DNA from: Tolypeutes matacus
Taxonomy: Eukaryota; Chordata; Mammalia; Cingulata; Chlamyphoridae
DNA length: 64,000 nt
NCBI GenBank assembly: GCA_026826555.1
Contig: JAKSZT010053928.1
Span: 4,867,259-4,931,258, forward strand
Direction of reading: 5' to 3'
A program made the translations under genes and the position numbers. How positions within the stretch are numbered: position 1 is the first letter of the stretch; each line of letters begins with the position of its first letter. The notes under the pieces were generated by a model that saw nothing but the letters and a program-made list of their open reading frames with translations, was not told the DNA's origin and ran no database searches. Of the stretch, positions 44,734-55,367 are shown one piece after another.

Positions 44734-44813
44734 TTTATTCTTTGGTTTTCATATGTCATCTTACTTTTGTCTCTCTTTTTACTCTTTGGTTATCCTTTCT
44801 CCTTTTCTTTCTT

Positions 44814-45752
44814 CTATACTCTCCTCCAAGCCTCTCTCTCCTGTATTTTTCTTTCAGGTTCTAAGGCTTCTTTTAATATTTCCTGCAAAGGTAGATTCTT
44901 TTTTGCAAACTCTCTTAGTTTCTGTTTGTTTGTGAATTCTTTATATTCACCTTCATATTTGAAGGACAGTTTTGCTGGATAAAGAATTCTCGGCTGGCAG
45001 TTTTTCTCTTTCAGTTTCCTAATTGTATCATACCACCGTCTTCTCGCCTCCATGGTTTCTGAAGAGAAATCTGCACAAAGTCTTACTGGACGTCCTTTGT
45101 ACGTGATCATTTGCTTCTCTCTTGATGCTCTGAGAATTTTCTCTTTATCTTTTACATTTGACATTCTGAATAATATGTGTCTTGGAGTAGGTCTATTTGG
45201 ATTTATTCTCATTGGGGTACGGTGTGCTTCTTGGACATGTAAATTCATTTCTTTCATCAGAGTTGGGAAATTTTCAGCTATTATTTCCTCAAATACTCTT
45301 TCTGCCCCTTTTCCTTTCTCTTCCCCTTCTGGAACTCCCATGACACGTATGTTCTTGCATTTTGTGTTGTCATTCAACTCTCTGCGCCCCTGCTCAATTT
45401 TTTCCATTCTTTTCTCTCTCTCTTCTTTTCTCTCTTCAATTTTAGCTGCTCTGTCTTCGGTATCACTTATTCTTTCTTCTATCATTTCGAGACTGCTGTT
45501 CTATGCCTCAAATGTATTTTTGACTTCACCTATTGTGTCTTTCATTCCCATGAACTCCGTTACTTTTCTGTTCAGGATTTCAAATTCTTCTTTGCGTTCA
45601 CTCAATGACTTCTTGATGTCATTTATCTCTTTAACTATATTCTATTTCATCTCATTAATTTGATTTTGAAAATTTGTGCTCATCTCACTGATTAGTTCTC
45701 TCAAATTCTACATCTCTTCTGGGACTTTGCTGTATTCCTTTTCTTGGGCCAT
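44814..45752 (-). pseudogene. L1 ORF1 relic: RNA-binding chaperone
   Basis: The start CAT (45750-45752 in plus) opens MAQEKEYSKV, and the frame runs 312 codons to a stop at 44814, close to the 338 residues of human ORF1p. An N-terminal heptad-rich coiled coil (for trimerisation) is followed by the RRM-like core (IRVMGVPEGEE, about residue 138) and the C-terminal domain (RPTPRHILFRM, YKGRPVRLCADFS). Three in-frame TAG stops break it at 45708-45710, 45642-45644 and 45501-45503, all within the coiled coil. Downstream of the last stop the frame is open for 223 codons without a break, so the frame has no indels. Confidence 0.96.
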
Positions 45753-46906
45753 GTCTTCTATTTTTTAGTATGGCTCATAATTTTTTGCTGGTGCTTAGGC
45801 ATCTGGTTAGTTTGTATTTTACTTAGATGCTCTATCTCTTTCTCTTTTATGGGGTTTTAGTGGCAGGAGGCTGTGAGTTATTACAGCTCTTTGATTTTTG
45901 GCTCAACCTTGATTGTTAGGATTGTTCTGCTGGTTGCTCAAAACTGGGCACTGGACCCAGTAATTGGTTGTAGAATCATTTCCTAGGGCCTTGGGCAGGG
46001 AGGCTATAGAGGCCAGGAAAAGACTCTCTTCCTTATTAATTTTCTTATGTGCACTTCCTTGGTCTGCCAGGCGATGGCGCTTGTTGGCAGCTCTCAATTC
46101 AATGCCTGGTGACACAGACCAGATCAATGTGATAGAGCTTCCTGTCTGGGGGCTAAGAGCCCTTGATTCAAATTTTCTGAGACAGTTCTCCAGACTTCTC
46201 TCATAGCGCCCCCCCCTTTCCCAGCTAGGAAATATTTCCACTCCCTTCTGAATCCTCAACAATCAGTCCCTGTTAGTAGAGGAGGAGATTGGGAGGTTTG
46301 TATATCTTTCGCCCCTTGCATGCTCCAAGGCAAACAATGGCGCAGCCCCACCCAGCCTGGAAGGGCTCTCGGGACAGGGCAGATCAAACCTGGGAGTCAA
46401 AAGCAGGGTCAGCCTCAGGCTCTCTCTCCCCTCTCCTGTGGAGTCCTCAACAATTAGTCCAGGCTAGAAGAGAGGGAGTTTGGAGGGTTGGATTTCTCCA
46501 GTCCTTCCTAGGCTCCCAGGGTAAACCACCATGTGGAAGGGTCCGTGGGGCTCCGCAGCCCAAATTTACAGGTCAGAACCCGAGTCAGCCTAAGGCTGTG
46601 TCCCTCTCTCTCCCCTTTCTGGGAGTGGTAGATCCCTGGAGCCCCCTTTGTCTGTGGTCTCAGGCCCAGAGGCCCGAGAATTCTGAAGAGTGTGGAGGAG
46701 GGTGCCAGCAGCAGCAGAAGCTGCTACTTCCAACTCATGGTTCAATTGTTGCAATTTCCCTCTTCTGTCCCTCTCTCCTCTGGGTGGTGTGCAGCCTTCA
46801 CCTGCTGTCCTAAACCCTAGAAGATCTTTTTCGGGGCTGTTTCAGCTTGTTCTCTAGCTATTTTTTGAGGAAGAGATTCCCGTGTCTTACTAGTCCGCCA
46901 CTCCAA
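45753..46906 (-). promoter_or_regulatory. L1 5' UTR / promoter region with tandem units
   Basis: About 1.15 kb upstream of ORF1, notably GC-rich at 46200-46830. In L1 elements this part holds the internal RNA polymerase II promoter. Two diverged tandem units of about 190 bp are visible on the plus strand: 46241-46430 and 46431-46615. Each opens with TCCTCAACAAT and AGTCC, continues through a G-rich patch and ends in 'cagcct' plus CTCTCTC. The element's first bases in sense are TTGGAGTGGCGGACTAGTAA. No Kozak or protein signal is expected here. Confidence 0.8.
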
Positions 46907-46917
46907 ATTGTCTATTT
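46907..46917. repeat. L1 target-site duplication, right
   Basis: ATTGTCTATTT, perfect match to 40748-40758, at the 5' end of the L1. Confidence 0.9.
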
Positions 46918-46944
46918 GCTTTGATGGTTATCTGAGCAAAATTA

Positions 46945-47085
46945 CAAACAGTAGTTCATTCTTTCCATAAGTGTGCCCAGCTTTAGTCGCTGGGAATACA
47001 ATGATTAGCAAGAAAGACCCAATTCCTGCCTTCACAGGACTTCCATTTCATCAGGGAAGACACTAAATGGCCACAGTGAAGTCTG
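46945..47085 (-). mobile_element. L2 LINE 3' end, antisense
   Basis: 'gtagttcattctttccataa', 'gtcgctgggaatacaatgat' and 'caattcctgccttcacagga'. Confidence 0.6.
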
Positions 47086-47139
47086 TTGAGTGTGGGAGGG
47101 GACACCAGGGAGTAAATAAGGTCACAGAGTAGGAGTCAG

Positions 47140-47225
47140 TGAGTGGAGTCTTTACTGAGTGCTACTGTTCATCCAGCGCCATGCTAGGCTCTGAGGAGGC
47201 TGCCGAGCAGGAGGGAGAGAAGGTC
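47140..47225 (-). mobile_element. Possible L2 3' end, antisense
   Basis: 'tttactgagtgctactgttc' and 'gcgccatgctaggctctgag' look like an inverted L2 end; short. Confidence 0.45.
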
Positions 47226-47434
47226 CTTCCTGCTCAAAGAATCATGGAGAGCCAAACGGGGAGGTGCTGCCTCAGTGTACAGGCGGGTTTCAGAGAGCTT
47301 GCATTTGGGTGTGCAGCAGTAGTCAACTCATAATTTGTTCCACTGATTTGGCTCTAAATTATACAAATATAACTTAGGACTCATGTCATTATATAACATA
47401 TAAAACTAGATCATCAGTTCACAAAGGACAGAAG

Positions 47435-47522
47435 TCATGAATTTTACTGCTTTGTGGTCCCTGTTATATCCAGCCTATTGCTATCTACACAGTAGCTACT
47501 CAATAAACATTTGTCAAACAAA
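47435..47522 (+). mobile_element. L2 LINE 3' end, sense
   Basis: 'tttactgctttgtggtccct' followed by 'gtagctactcaataaacatt' and TTGTCAAACAAATG, the L2 terminus. Confidence 0.7.
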
Positions 47523-48690
47523 TGTAGGGCATTATGATTTCTTACTGTTTTTCTGTGAATAGTTCTAGAGCATAAGAGAGATGAGTGGCTACAATTCCCC
47601 AGGGAGTTGGAAGTTCTAGCTCCAACGCATGACCTGCAGGAAATTGTTTTTCTACAAATGCACCGCCTATTATTCAGGACCTTCCTTCACCCCATTTGGA
47701 CCTGGGATGAGTGAGTGAAACTCCTTCTGTCTATAAACTTCCCAGTGTCAGGGTACTCTTTTAAGCATTTGAGGATGGAGAGTGACAACAGACAGATGGA
47801 CCCATTGACAATTGTGTCCCCTTGTGGTACTCCTGTCACAGCTGAATTATTCTGTCATTTTTGCTGTCACCAAATCAGGCTGATCCAAGAAGTGGAAGGA
47901 AGAACTTTTCCAGTGAGTCTTAATCACAGAGTGAAATGGCTCTCTGTGCTTTCTGTGAAAGGGCCTGGCTTTATTATTTTCTAGGAGTGTAGAGGAGACA
48001 TAACCTGTAACAGGATATGAATAAGAGACTTGGTGATGGTATTTTGAATTATCTTAAGATTTCTCCTGCATCCTGCCCACTTAAATTTAAGGAGCCCAGT
48101 CTGGGAGCTCAGGAGCTGTGCTGGACCATGCCATGTTCATGTTGAGGGGAATTTCACTTCACCTGTACTTAGGACCTTAACCTGCCAACCTCCGATGGAC
48201 CCCACAAGTGGGGCAATGCTCTGCCCGTGCCCAAGGTGTCCGCGCCACATTCTGGGTCATTCTGTGAGGACAACCCTTCCCCCCAGACACTAGGAAACTC
48301 ATGAGCTCCCATAGCTGCACTTTTGGCATTGAACACCCCTGTTATATAAGTCTCTGGCACCCCAGGGGGGAGTGGGTAACGTGACTGGAAAGTTGTCAGT
48401 TGTAGTTCCAATCCTACAGCATGTGATAGCCTTGGGAAATAGGGGAATGGAACGTGTTAGGGCTGCTTTGAAGTTAATTCCAGAAAAAGTTATTTACTCA
48501 ATATATTTAGAATCACATTTTCTTTCATTTTATTTTTTTTTAACTGGGGAAGTAGAGTTGCTTTTCCATTATTTGTCACACTTTGCATTTGCTAAAGGTT
48601 TTTTCTGAATTATCTTTATGGCTTCATTTTATCCATTTTTGGTACATAGCCTTTCTATGATATGGCAAAGGGAGGCTGTTTTGTTAGTTA
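47523..48690. other. Unique non-coding sequence
   Basis: No gene recognised. A minus-strand 80-codon frame at 48169-48411 has no known family. Confidence 0.45.
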
Positions 48691-48694
48691 ATTA

Positions 48695-48810
48695 ATTCAA
48701 CAAATATTTCTTAAGCATGCCCTGTGTTCCAGGGGTATGGAGATGAAGAAGGACTCATCTTAGATTTCTGAGAATTCAGCTCTCCAGCCAAGAGGACAGA
48801 TGTTTGGCTA
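48695..48810 (-). mobile_element. L2 LINE 3' end, antisense
   Basis: 'attcaacaaatatttcttaa', 'gccctgtgttccaggggtat', 'ggagatgaagaaggactcat'. Confidence 0.7.
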
Positions 48811-49060
48811 GTAAAGGAATAATTCATCTGCCTGCTGCTGAATAAACAAGGTGTGCATGTATGTGTGTGTATAGCTGTGTATGTGTATCTAAATATTATG
48901 TTTTAGGGCTCCGTTTTCCCAGACTTTGAATTTGGTCTGTAATCGTGAACAAATACTGGCAACCTAAAAACAGAAGCCACCCATGTCTCACATGATAGTG
49001 ACTTTGGGACTTTCTTATTAATGACAGCAGTGAATTTATTATTTGTCTTTATTCTTGTGG

Positions 49061-49187
49061 TCAGACACAAGATACTGAAACCATTTATGTTTTTTTCACT
49101 TACAACAGAGGCTGAAAATTGGCTTCAGACACAAGATACTAAAACCATTTATGTTTTTTTCACTTACAACAGAGGCCGAAAATTGGC
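49061..49187 (+). repeat. 64-bp tandem duplication, two copies
   Basis: 49061-49124 is repeated at 49125-49187 with two substitutions (G/A and T/C). Both copies begin TCAGACACAAGATACT and end GAAAATTGGC. It is not part of a recognised repeat; it appears to be a local tandem duplication. Confidence 0.95.
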
Positions 49188-49214
49188 AATCCATTGGACC
49201 TGCTTTTTTGTGTA

Positions 49215-49480
49215 TTTTTTAAAATGGTTTTTAGTTTTTAATTTATGGAAAAATTCAAATCTTTAGAGGAATAAAGAGACTAGTAAAATGAAATCTACGC
49301 ACCCATCACCAGCCTCAAGAACTATCAACCTGTAGCTGATCTTCTCTCAGTTATAATCTTCCCTCTCACTGCTCCTCCCCATTCTACCTGGATTGCTCTG
49401 AGGCAAATCCCAGACATATTATTTCATCTGCAAATATTTCAGTACTCACTGTGCTTGATTGTTTTGGTGAATGTTATTAG
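49215..49480 (-). mobile_element. Old L1M-type 3' UTR, antisense
   Basis: 'gaatctacgcacccatcacc'-like text ('aaatctacgcacccatcacc'), 'tgaggcaaatcccagacata' and 'catctgcaaatatttcagta' are antisense L1M 3' UTR wording. Confidence 0.65.
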
Positions 49481-49639
49481 ATAGGAAATATCACACCCCC
49501 TCCCGTGTTCACAGTTCCTGCCATTCATGTTGCCTCTCACAGGTCTGCCCTCTCTGATGCTATCTTCCCGGCCCCTGGGAGCATTTGGGTTTGCAGCCTC
49601 TAACTTTCCTATTTCCTTATATGTTCCCTTCAGTCACAT

Positions 49640-50010
49640 TTAAAAAAAATTATTGTGGTAGTATATACATACATATATAACATATGACTTTGCTTTTTAA
49701 CTGTTTCATTTTTAAACTGTGGTAGCATACATATAATATAAAACTTGTCATTTGAATCATTTTTAAGTGTACAATTCTGTGGCATTAATTACTTTTACAA
49801 TGTTGTATTACCATCACCACCATCCATCACCAAAATATTTTCACCACCCAAAACAGAAACTCTTCATTCCTTTTTTATGGCTAAATCATGGTCCATTGTG
49901 TGTGTGTGTGTGTGTGTGTATCTCACATTTTATTTAACCATCCTTCTTTTCATGGATACTTGGGTTGTTCCCTGTCACTTTTGTTTTTACTTTCTTAATG
50001 CACAATTTGT
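49640..50010 (-). mobile_element. Old L1M-type 3' UTR, antisense, with a TG run
   Basis: 'tttttaagtgtacaattctg', 'ttgtattaccatcaccacca', 'aaaacagaaactcttcattc' and 'ttcatggatacttgggttgt' are typical. A (TG)n microsatellite (49897-49919) has arisen inside it. Confidence 0.7.
49897..49919. repeat. (TG)n microsatellite
   Basis: Eleven uninterrupted TG units. Confidence 0.95.
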
Positions 50011-50779
50011 GTTGCTGCCTATAAAAAGCCAAGCCATATTGTTAACTGCTTCCTAATAGTATATCATATAATTCAATGTTAGCTTAAGATTTATCCTTTT
50101 GATAGGTTTGAAATTTATTTTCTGGGATATGATTGCATTCCTGACTGTCTAAATGGGTTTGAACATGTTGGTTCATTTCACTTTCTCTGTGCAGCTTGAT
50201 GAAAATGGTTTTCAGGATCTGCCTCAAAATTAATAATCATACATCATTAACAAAATCTCTTTGCTTTAGACTTTGCAGTCTTACACTTGAATCTGAAAAG
50301 GCAAAGTAAACCAGAGTTTATAGTAATTTAAAACATATGCCTCAATGTAAAATGCTACTACTACTATTACTAAACTAAATAAATCCCTTCTATCATCCAG
50401 AATGAATTCCTTTAAGATTAAGTTTTCCCAGTCCTTACAAAGCACAGGGCCTATTGATTATTAGCAAGCTAGCTTCCTTGGAGACATCAGGGAAATCCAG
50501 GTGAAAATTAGGTTGGAGACACGATGACTCAGGATGTTGGTGTTTGTTTGCATGTAATTGAATGACAAGATAACTTTATTATACTTCTCTACACACATAT
50601 ATATAACATGAGTGATTATATAATACTCATGCTTTATACCCACACTATTAAGTAATAAATAGAATATAACATCTATATTATACTTACAAATAAAATTGTA
50701 ATTGGTTTTTATAGCTATTCTATGGTAATCACAGAAAGATTTTGTCATGTCAAGATAATCATTTTTAAATAGTTTAGTG
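50011..50779. other. AT-rich non-coding sequence
   Basis: No gene recognised; possibly further degraded LINE at the left. Confidence 0.4.
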
Positions 50780-50911
50780 CTTTAGGCACCTTATAAGTCC
50801 TGGTGCACATTTTAGAAACTTCAGTGATATGATTTATATTTCAAATCAGCCACTTCCAGAAAGCAACTTTAATAGTGTCCAGAGATGATACCTATGTGAA
50901 TAATGGGTCTA
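50780..50911 (+). repeat. Unknown ancient repeat, copy 2
   Basis: Second copy of the segment at 38784-38917, same orientation, 12 kb away. Similarity stops near TAATGGGTCTAG in both. Confidence 0.75.
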
Positions 50912-52985
50912 GGAATCTGAATGTGATAAAAACCAGAATTAGAGAAAAAGCCGTAGGTAAGAGTGACTAGCATATATTAGGGTAGTGCATTTATAGGGCA
51001 GGGCTGTTCCCCTTCCAGAACAATGCTATTAGCTTGATCAAGGATTCTGTTGCTTTTATTTCTTTTTCTTTAAAGGTGTAATACAGAACTGTTTTCCATC
51101 TGTATTTGGCCAGCTGCTGTGGCCTCTTGGCCTAAGCAGGGTGTCATAGGGGAAAGGGACTTGAGGCAGGAATCTTTGGGGTCAAACAGGAAATACTAAG
51201 AGGCCTTTAGTGATATTGATTGGGCTGAGAAGTGCTGTGATCAGAGGAAACTCTCAAGGTTTTGTGGCTTCTTTCCAAGCTTTAACCAGGAATAAACATT
51301 TTTGTCCCTTTGAATTCACTGCAAGTTTGTTGGATTGATGGAAAATACAAATGTGAGATGTTTTGAGCACCACAGATTAAAAACCTACAGCATAAAATAA
51401 GTATTTTTATGTAAAATTTGGGGTCATATGATGCAAGTTGGAAGCAGTCACGTTTAGTAGTTGAGAGTTTGGACTCTTGTGCAGATGATTTGTACTCACT
51501 TTTTCTGCTGTTGTGCCTGGGTGCAGTCCTCTCCAGGGCGTTTGTGAGAGTAAGAATGAGTGTGTTTGTTTTACTTGTTTCTCTTTTAAGGCACGTGTGC
51601 ATTCCATTGCTCTGTGCTAAAGCTCTTGATGGTGCCTGTGAGACTATGTGTAGCAGACAAGTACCTAATCATTTCTTTGGAAAAAAAAAAAAAAAGAAAA
51701 AAGAAAACCTTCTCTTGCCTAATTTAACCATTAATGTGCCCGAGATCTGCCTCCATTTGTCTGTAAGTAAAAAGGAATACCCTCTTTGGTGTGCTTTACT
51801 TAATTTAAGAGGCATAAAGATAGGTCAACTGCTTTCTAACTCCAGTGTGGCTCTTCAGTGTTTTATCTCTTAAATTTTTTGAGATCTAATTGTGGCAGAA
51901 GATTTTTATCACAGATACATCCAAACAAAGGCTACTTTTCCTGGTGGCCCATTTTAAAGAGGCCCAAGACTGAGTCCATATACTGTGTTGTGTTTGCTGA
52001 ACATGTGGGCTGCTGGGCTTTGAAGGGCTGTTTGGTGAAGTTAGAGGTTCAAGCTACATATACAGGCATATGCCACTGACATCTTGACTGTTTCCTTGAT
52101 CAGGATGCATGAGTTATATGATTTATGATCTGGTGGGAAATAGGTGTTCTACAGCATCGAGCAATGATATACTATGTAACCCAATCTTTATATAATAAAA
52201 AATAACTCAGGTTGGACTCAAGCCTTTTTTCTGATTATGCTGTTTCAGATGTAAGCTCTTTAAATTCTGGAGATATTTTTATTTTGGAAATGTTCTTGAT
52301 TCATAATTGGTCAGATTCTGGATGTGCCTGGTAAATAGTCTTCTAGCCTTAAATTAGGAGGTTTGAGGCACTATCAAGAGAATCCTAGACCTGGCACAAC
52401 TATATCTTATGTCTAAAATAAGTTAGATTGGTACCAAAAGATGTCAGTTAATCAATTAAAAGAAAAATGAGCAACTGATGTCAAAGAAATTTAATAATCT
52501 ACAAATTTCTTTTCCAAATAATAACAGTTAGATTTAATGGAAATTTTGTTCACGAACAGACTACTCATTTGCTATGGACAGTCAGTCACATGGCATTTTT
52601 CTTACAAAGAACTTGGGTACTGGGTTGCAGACCTTCAAAGAACACAACCAAAATCACACAATTAGAAAAAGAGAGAGAAATGAGATGACTATAAATGGAC
52701 AAGAAGGGGGTTGGGGGAGGGGGGAAGGATTCGAGTGGATAAGAAAGCAGTAAATAGCTAAACCAGGCCCCAGGCCAGAGGATGCTACAAAACAAGGGAC
52801 ACTGCTGTGGAGTGTCCTAGGAGTGGCAAAGGTTTTCCATAGACTTTCTCTGTGGGTGTTAGTCTTTTAGCATCCCCTCTCTCTTCTTTCCTCTTTAGCT
52901 TTTAAGGAGAATTGGTAGTAGGAGGACAGTATCTACTCAGTAAGTGAAAGGCTGCTAACTCCTAGACTTCCTAGCTCATTATTAT
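50912..52985. other. Unique non-coding sequence
   Basis: Includes an A-run (51680-51700) and a 151-codon open frame (51418-51873, +) that crosses the A-run and ends in Lys codons; its first part weakly resembles a MIR. No gene recognised. Confidence 0.45.
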
Positions 52986-53691
52986 CAGTGGTTCTCAGCC
53001 CTGACAGACCTTGTTCTCCTCATTCAAAACGTTTTGTAACACTCTTGACTATCCAGAAATGAAATTCCTAAGTAATATAATCTTTTGCCACAATTTAAAG
53101 ACTATATCATGCCTTATCTATAAGAGAGAGGAGCTATAAAGGAGAGTCATTTAACATAAAATATCCTTGATTTTCATGTGTAAATGCTTGTATGCACCTG
53201 CCTAGGAACTTCGAGACAGGCACCATACCTGGGACAGCTGCAGATACAGTCTGGCATGGGAGCGTCGGGTCGAAGACTTAGTTCTTCCAGCAACATTACT
53301 ATCAGGAACTGACATTCTGAAACCTGGTAACGTGTCAAAGAACACTCAGTAAAGTGTTAAACAAAGCAAGTAATAATCTTTCCTCAATTAACTGGAAAAA
53401 TAAAATCACACAAAATGCAAAAGAATCTCTGTTATTACATGTGAAATGGAGGAGGATTCTAGGCTCAAAAATAAAGCAAGGCGTTCTATATGAAAGTCCA
53501 GAGATGATTTGAAAGCCATGAAGGATGTGAAGGGAAGGATGACTCCGTTGTCTGGAGACACCTATGCATCGCAGGACTTCCGACGTCCTTGGTCCTGTCC
53601 ACTAAATGCATGGCGTCCCCGCCTCCTCCAATTATTGCAACATTCAACAGCACCCCCACAAGGTCTCCAAACATCCCCTTGAGAACCACTG
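52986..53691. mobile_element. Possible hAT DNA transposon with 12-bp inverted ends
   Basis: CAGTGGTTCTCA at 52986-52997 and its exact complement TGAGAACCACTG at 53680-53691 bound 706 bp. The motif is the standard hAT-Charlie terminus. The right 130 bp, inverted, read like an old hAT-type repeat ('ggatgtttggagacc', 'gggggtgctgttgaatgttg'). No 8-bp target duplication is visible, so the two ends might belong to different old elements. Minus-strand frames within (53486-53777) have no function that I recognise. Confidence 0.45.
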
Positions 53692-55128
53692 CACCAGATT
53701 TTCTTGCATGATAGGTGAAGGCCTAGGAGATGGGGACCTGGGAGTATACTGCTGAAAACAGAGCCAAGAGGACACAAAAACCATTGAGAAGGCCAGTGTT
53801 GGTCATATGGATGAGCAGCCCAGAAATCCCCACACTGATGGGGCGAACACAGTCAAGCCTGGGTATTCTGCCTTGATTATAAGATCCCAGGAAGGCTGTG
53901 TGCTCTGTCACCATCTGCCTCTCTCACACACTTTTATTTGTGCCTGAGAGGGAACCTTGCTAATTCTCTACCTGCTCTCTTTTCATTAGTCAGCTGGTTC
54001 TGCTTCTTGGATATATTTGTGCAGGGCTTATCCAGAGCCTCTTCTTGAAGTTTTCATCAGAAAGATTACTTATTAGAAGTAGCATGGTGCCAGGTGATTC
54101 TCACTGTAAACTCATTTTAAGACTGACTTTCTGTTCTCAGATTAAGATAAATGATGAACATGGAATCTCTCTCTTTGAAAAAGGAGTATGAATTGTCAAA
54201 CCAAGATATCTAGTCACCTTGTCTAACTTTCTACCTAGCCAGCAAGTGAAAGATTTTTCAAGTCTTTCCATGGCAACTGGTATACAATGTTCTAACATGA
54301 AATGTGTTTTCTTCTTTTCTTGACAAGATTTGTATGTATTCTTGTTTCTAGTGTGAGACTCAAAACTGTTTTTTGTTTTCAAAGTCAAGAAGGTTAGGAT
54401 GCTGAAAATGAGCAATGGAAACCAGGGATATTCAGTTTATTTGAATCTGAGCTTTTTTCCTTCTATCCTCCCTTTTTTGTGACTGACAGCGCCTGAGTCT
54501 CTGCTTGTTCACTGTCAAGAGCTTTGTGGTGACCTCTACAAGGCTAAAAGATGTGAAAGTGGCCAATATAATTAGTATAAAATGAGTGGTTGCAGAAAGA
54601 CAAGCATTACTTCTGTAAAGTAGGAGTCTGAGATTACTGATGTAGCCAAGGCCATTTTTCTACAATGCGTTCCCACCGCTGCGGGCTGGGCAGTGAGTGT
54701 AGCTTCCACTTAGCTGTGTACCTTCCGTAGGTTGTGCTTCCCCCAAAGAGCCAAGGTCAAAAGGAACTAAATCGAGGCTTTCCGTCATTTATGCCCAGTT
54801 GCTCATATTCCTAAATAGGGTAACAAATCTTTCATTTTAAAAGGAGTATTCTTGAAATAAAATCTTCTCCTGCTATCATAGGATTATTGTGACTCAATCA
54901 GGTGGCTTTTTTTAAGGGAATGCAGTGAGCAGGCATTTTTAGTGAAAGATTGGATCAGATGATCTAGCTGGAGAGAACAATTTTTTCTTTCTGGTTATAG
55001 GGACTTTTCAGAAGAATCAGAGCTTTCTAATTTATACATTAATTTCTTAAATGATATTTCCCCCCAAGTACCAGAATATAAATAGTGTTTCATTTCTTTG
55101 TTCCTTTAAAATGGGAGTGGGGGTAAGG
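53692..55128. other. Unique non-coding sequence
   Basis: No gene or repeat recognised. Confidence 0.45.
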
Positions 55129-55141
55129 CCCAGTATCTTTT
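55129..55141. repeat. Target-site duplication, left copy
   Basis: CCCAGTATCTTTT, identical to 55355-55367. Confidence 0.93.
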
Positions 55142-55354
55142 TTTTTTTTTTTTTTAGGTACTGGGGCCGGGGATTGAACCCAGAACCTCGTATGTGGGAA
55201 GCTGGCTCTCAACCACTGAGCTACATCAGCTCCCCTGAGTTGGTTTGTTTGTTTGTTTGCTTGTTTTGTTTTTAGGAGGCTTGGGTGACTGAACCCGGGA
55301 CCTCCCTTGCAGGAAGCAGGCACTCTACCACTTAAGCCACATCTGTTCCCCCAC
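55142..55354 (-). mobile_element. Dimeric DAS-SINE, antisense, with perfect TSD
   Basis: T-run, then two inverted tRNA-like heads (about 55157-55235 and 55275-55351) joined by a linker 'tgagttggtttg' plus (TTTG)n, the same layout as 15758-15990. Flanked by perfect 13-bp repeats. The B boxes read GGTTCAATCCC and GGTTCAGTCACC. Confidence 0.95.
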
Positions 55355-55367
55355 CCCAGTATCTTTT
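55355..55367. repeat. Target-site duplication, right copy
   Basis: CCCAGTATCTTTT; see 55129-55141. Confidence 0.93.

Larger units (their letters stand above)
40759..46906 (-). mobile_element. Full-length L1 LINE, minus strand, inactive
   Basis: About 6.15 kb between identical 11-bp duplications. In transcript order: 5' UTR (46906-45753), ORF1 (45752-44814), an 80-bp spacer, ORF2 (44733-40928), a short 3' UTR and an A tail (T-runs at 40757-40771). L1 encodes an RNA chaperone and an endonuclease/reverse transcriptase and copies itself by target-primed reverse transcription. This copy has three stops in ORF1, and at least four frame changes plus further stops in ORF2, so it cannot move. It is nevertheless much less decayed than the other L1 pieces here, which suggests a lineage-specific subfamily. 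Confidence 0.97.

Noticed and set aside
45052..45663. A 203-codon plus-strand open frame
   Set aside because: It lies exactly opposite the L1 ORF1 coiled-coil and RNA-binding region. The A-rich sense strand yields a Ser/Phe/Leu-rich antisense frame with few stops. It is a shadow of ORF1.
46200..46830. CpG island of a host gene
   Set aside because: The GC-rich stretch is the 5' UTR of the minus-strand L1, with the element's border and duplication just beyond.
51418..51873. 151-codon open frame with hydrophobic stretches
   Set aside because: It crosses an A-run that translates to poly-Lys and its start resembles a MIR; no protein family match.
53486..53914. Three overlapping minus-strand frames suspected to be a frameshifted processed pseudogene
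   Set aside because: No coherent protein emerges when the frames are compared, and part reads better as an old hAT transposon.
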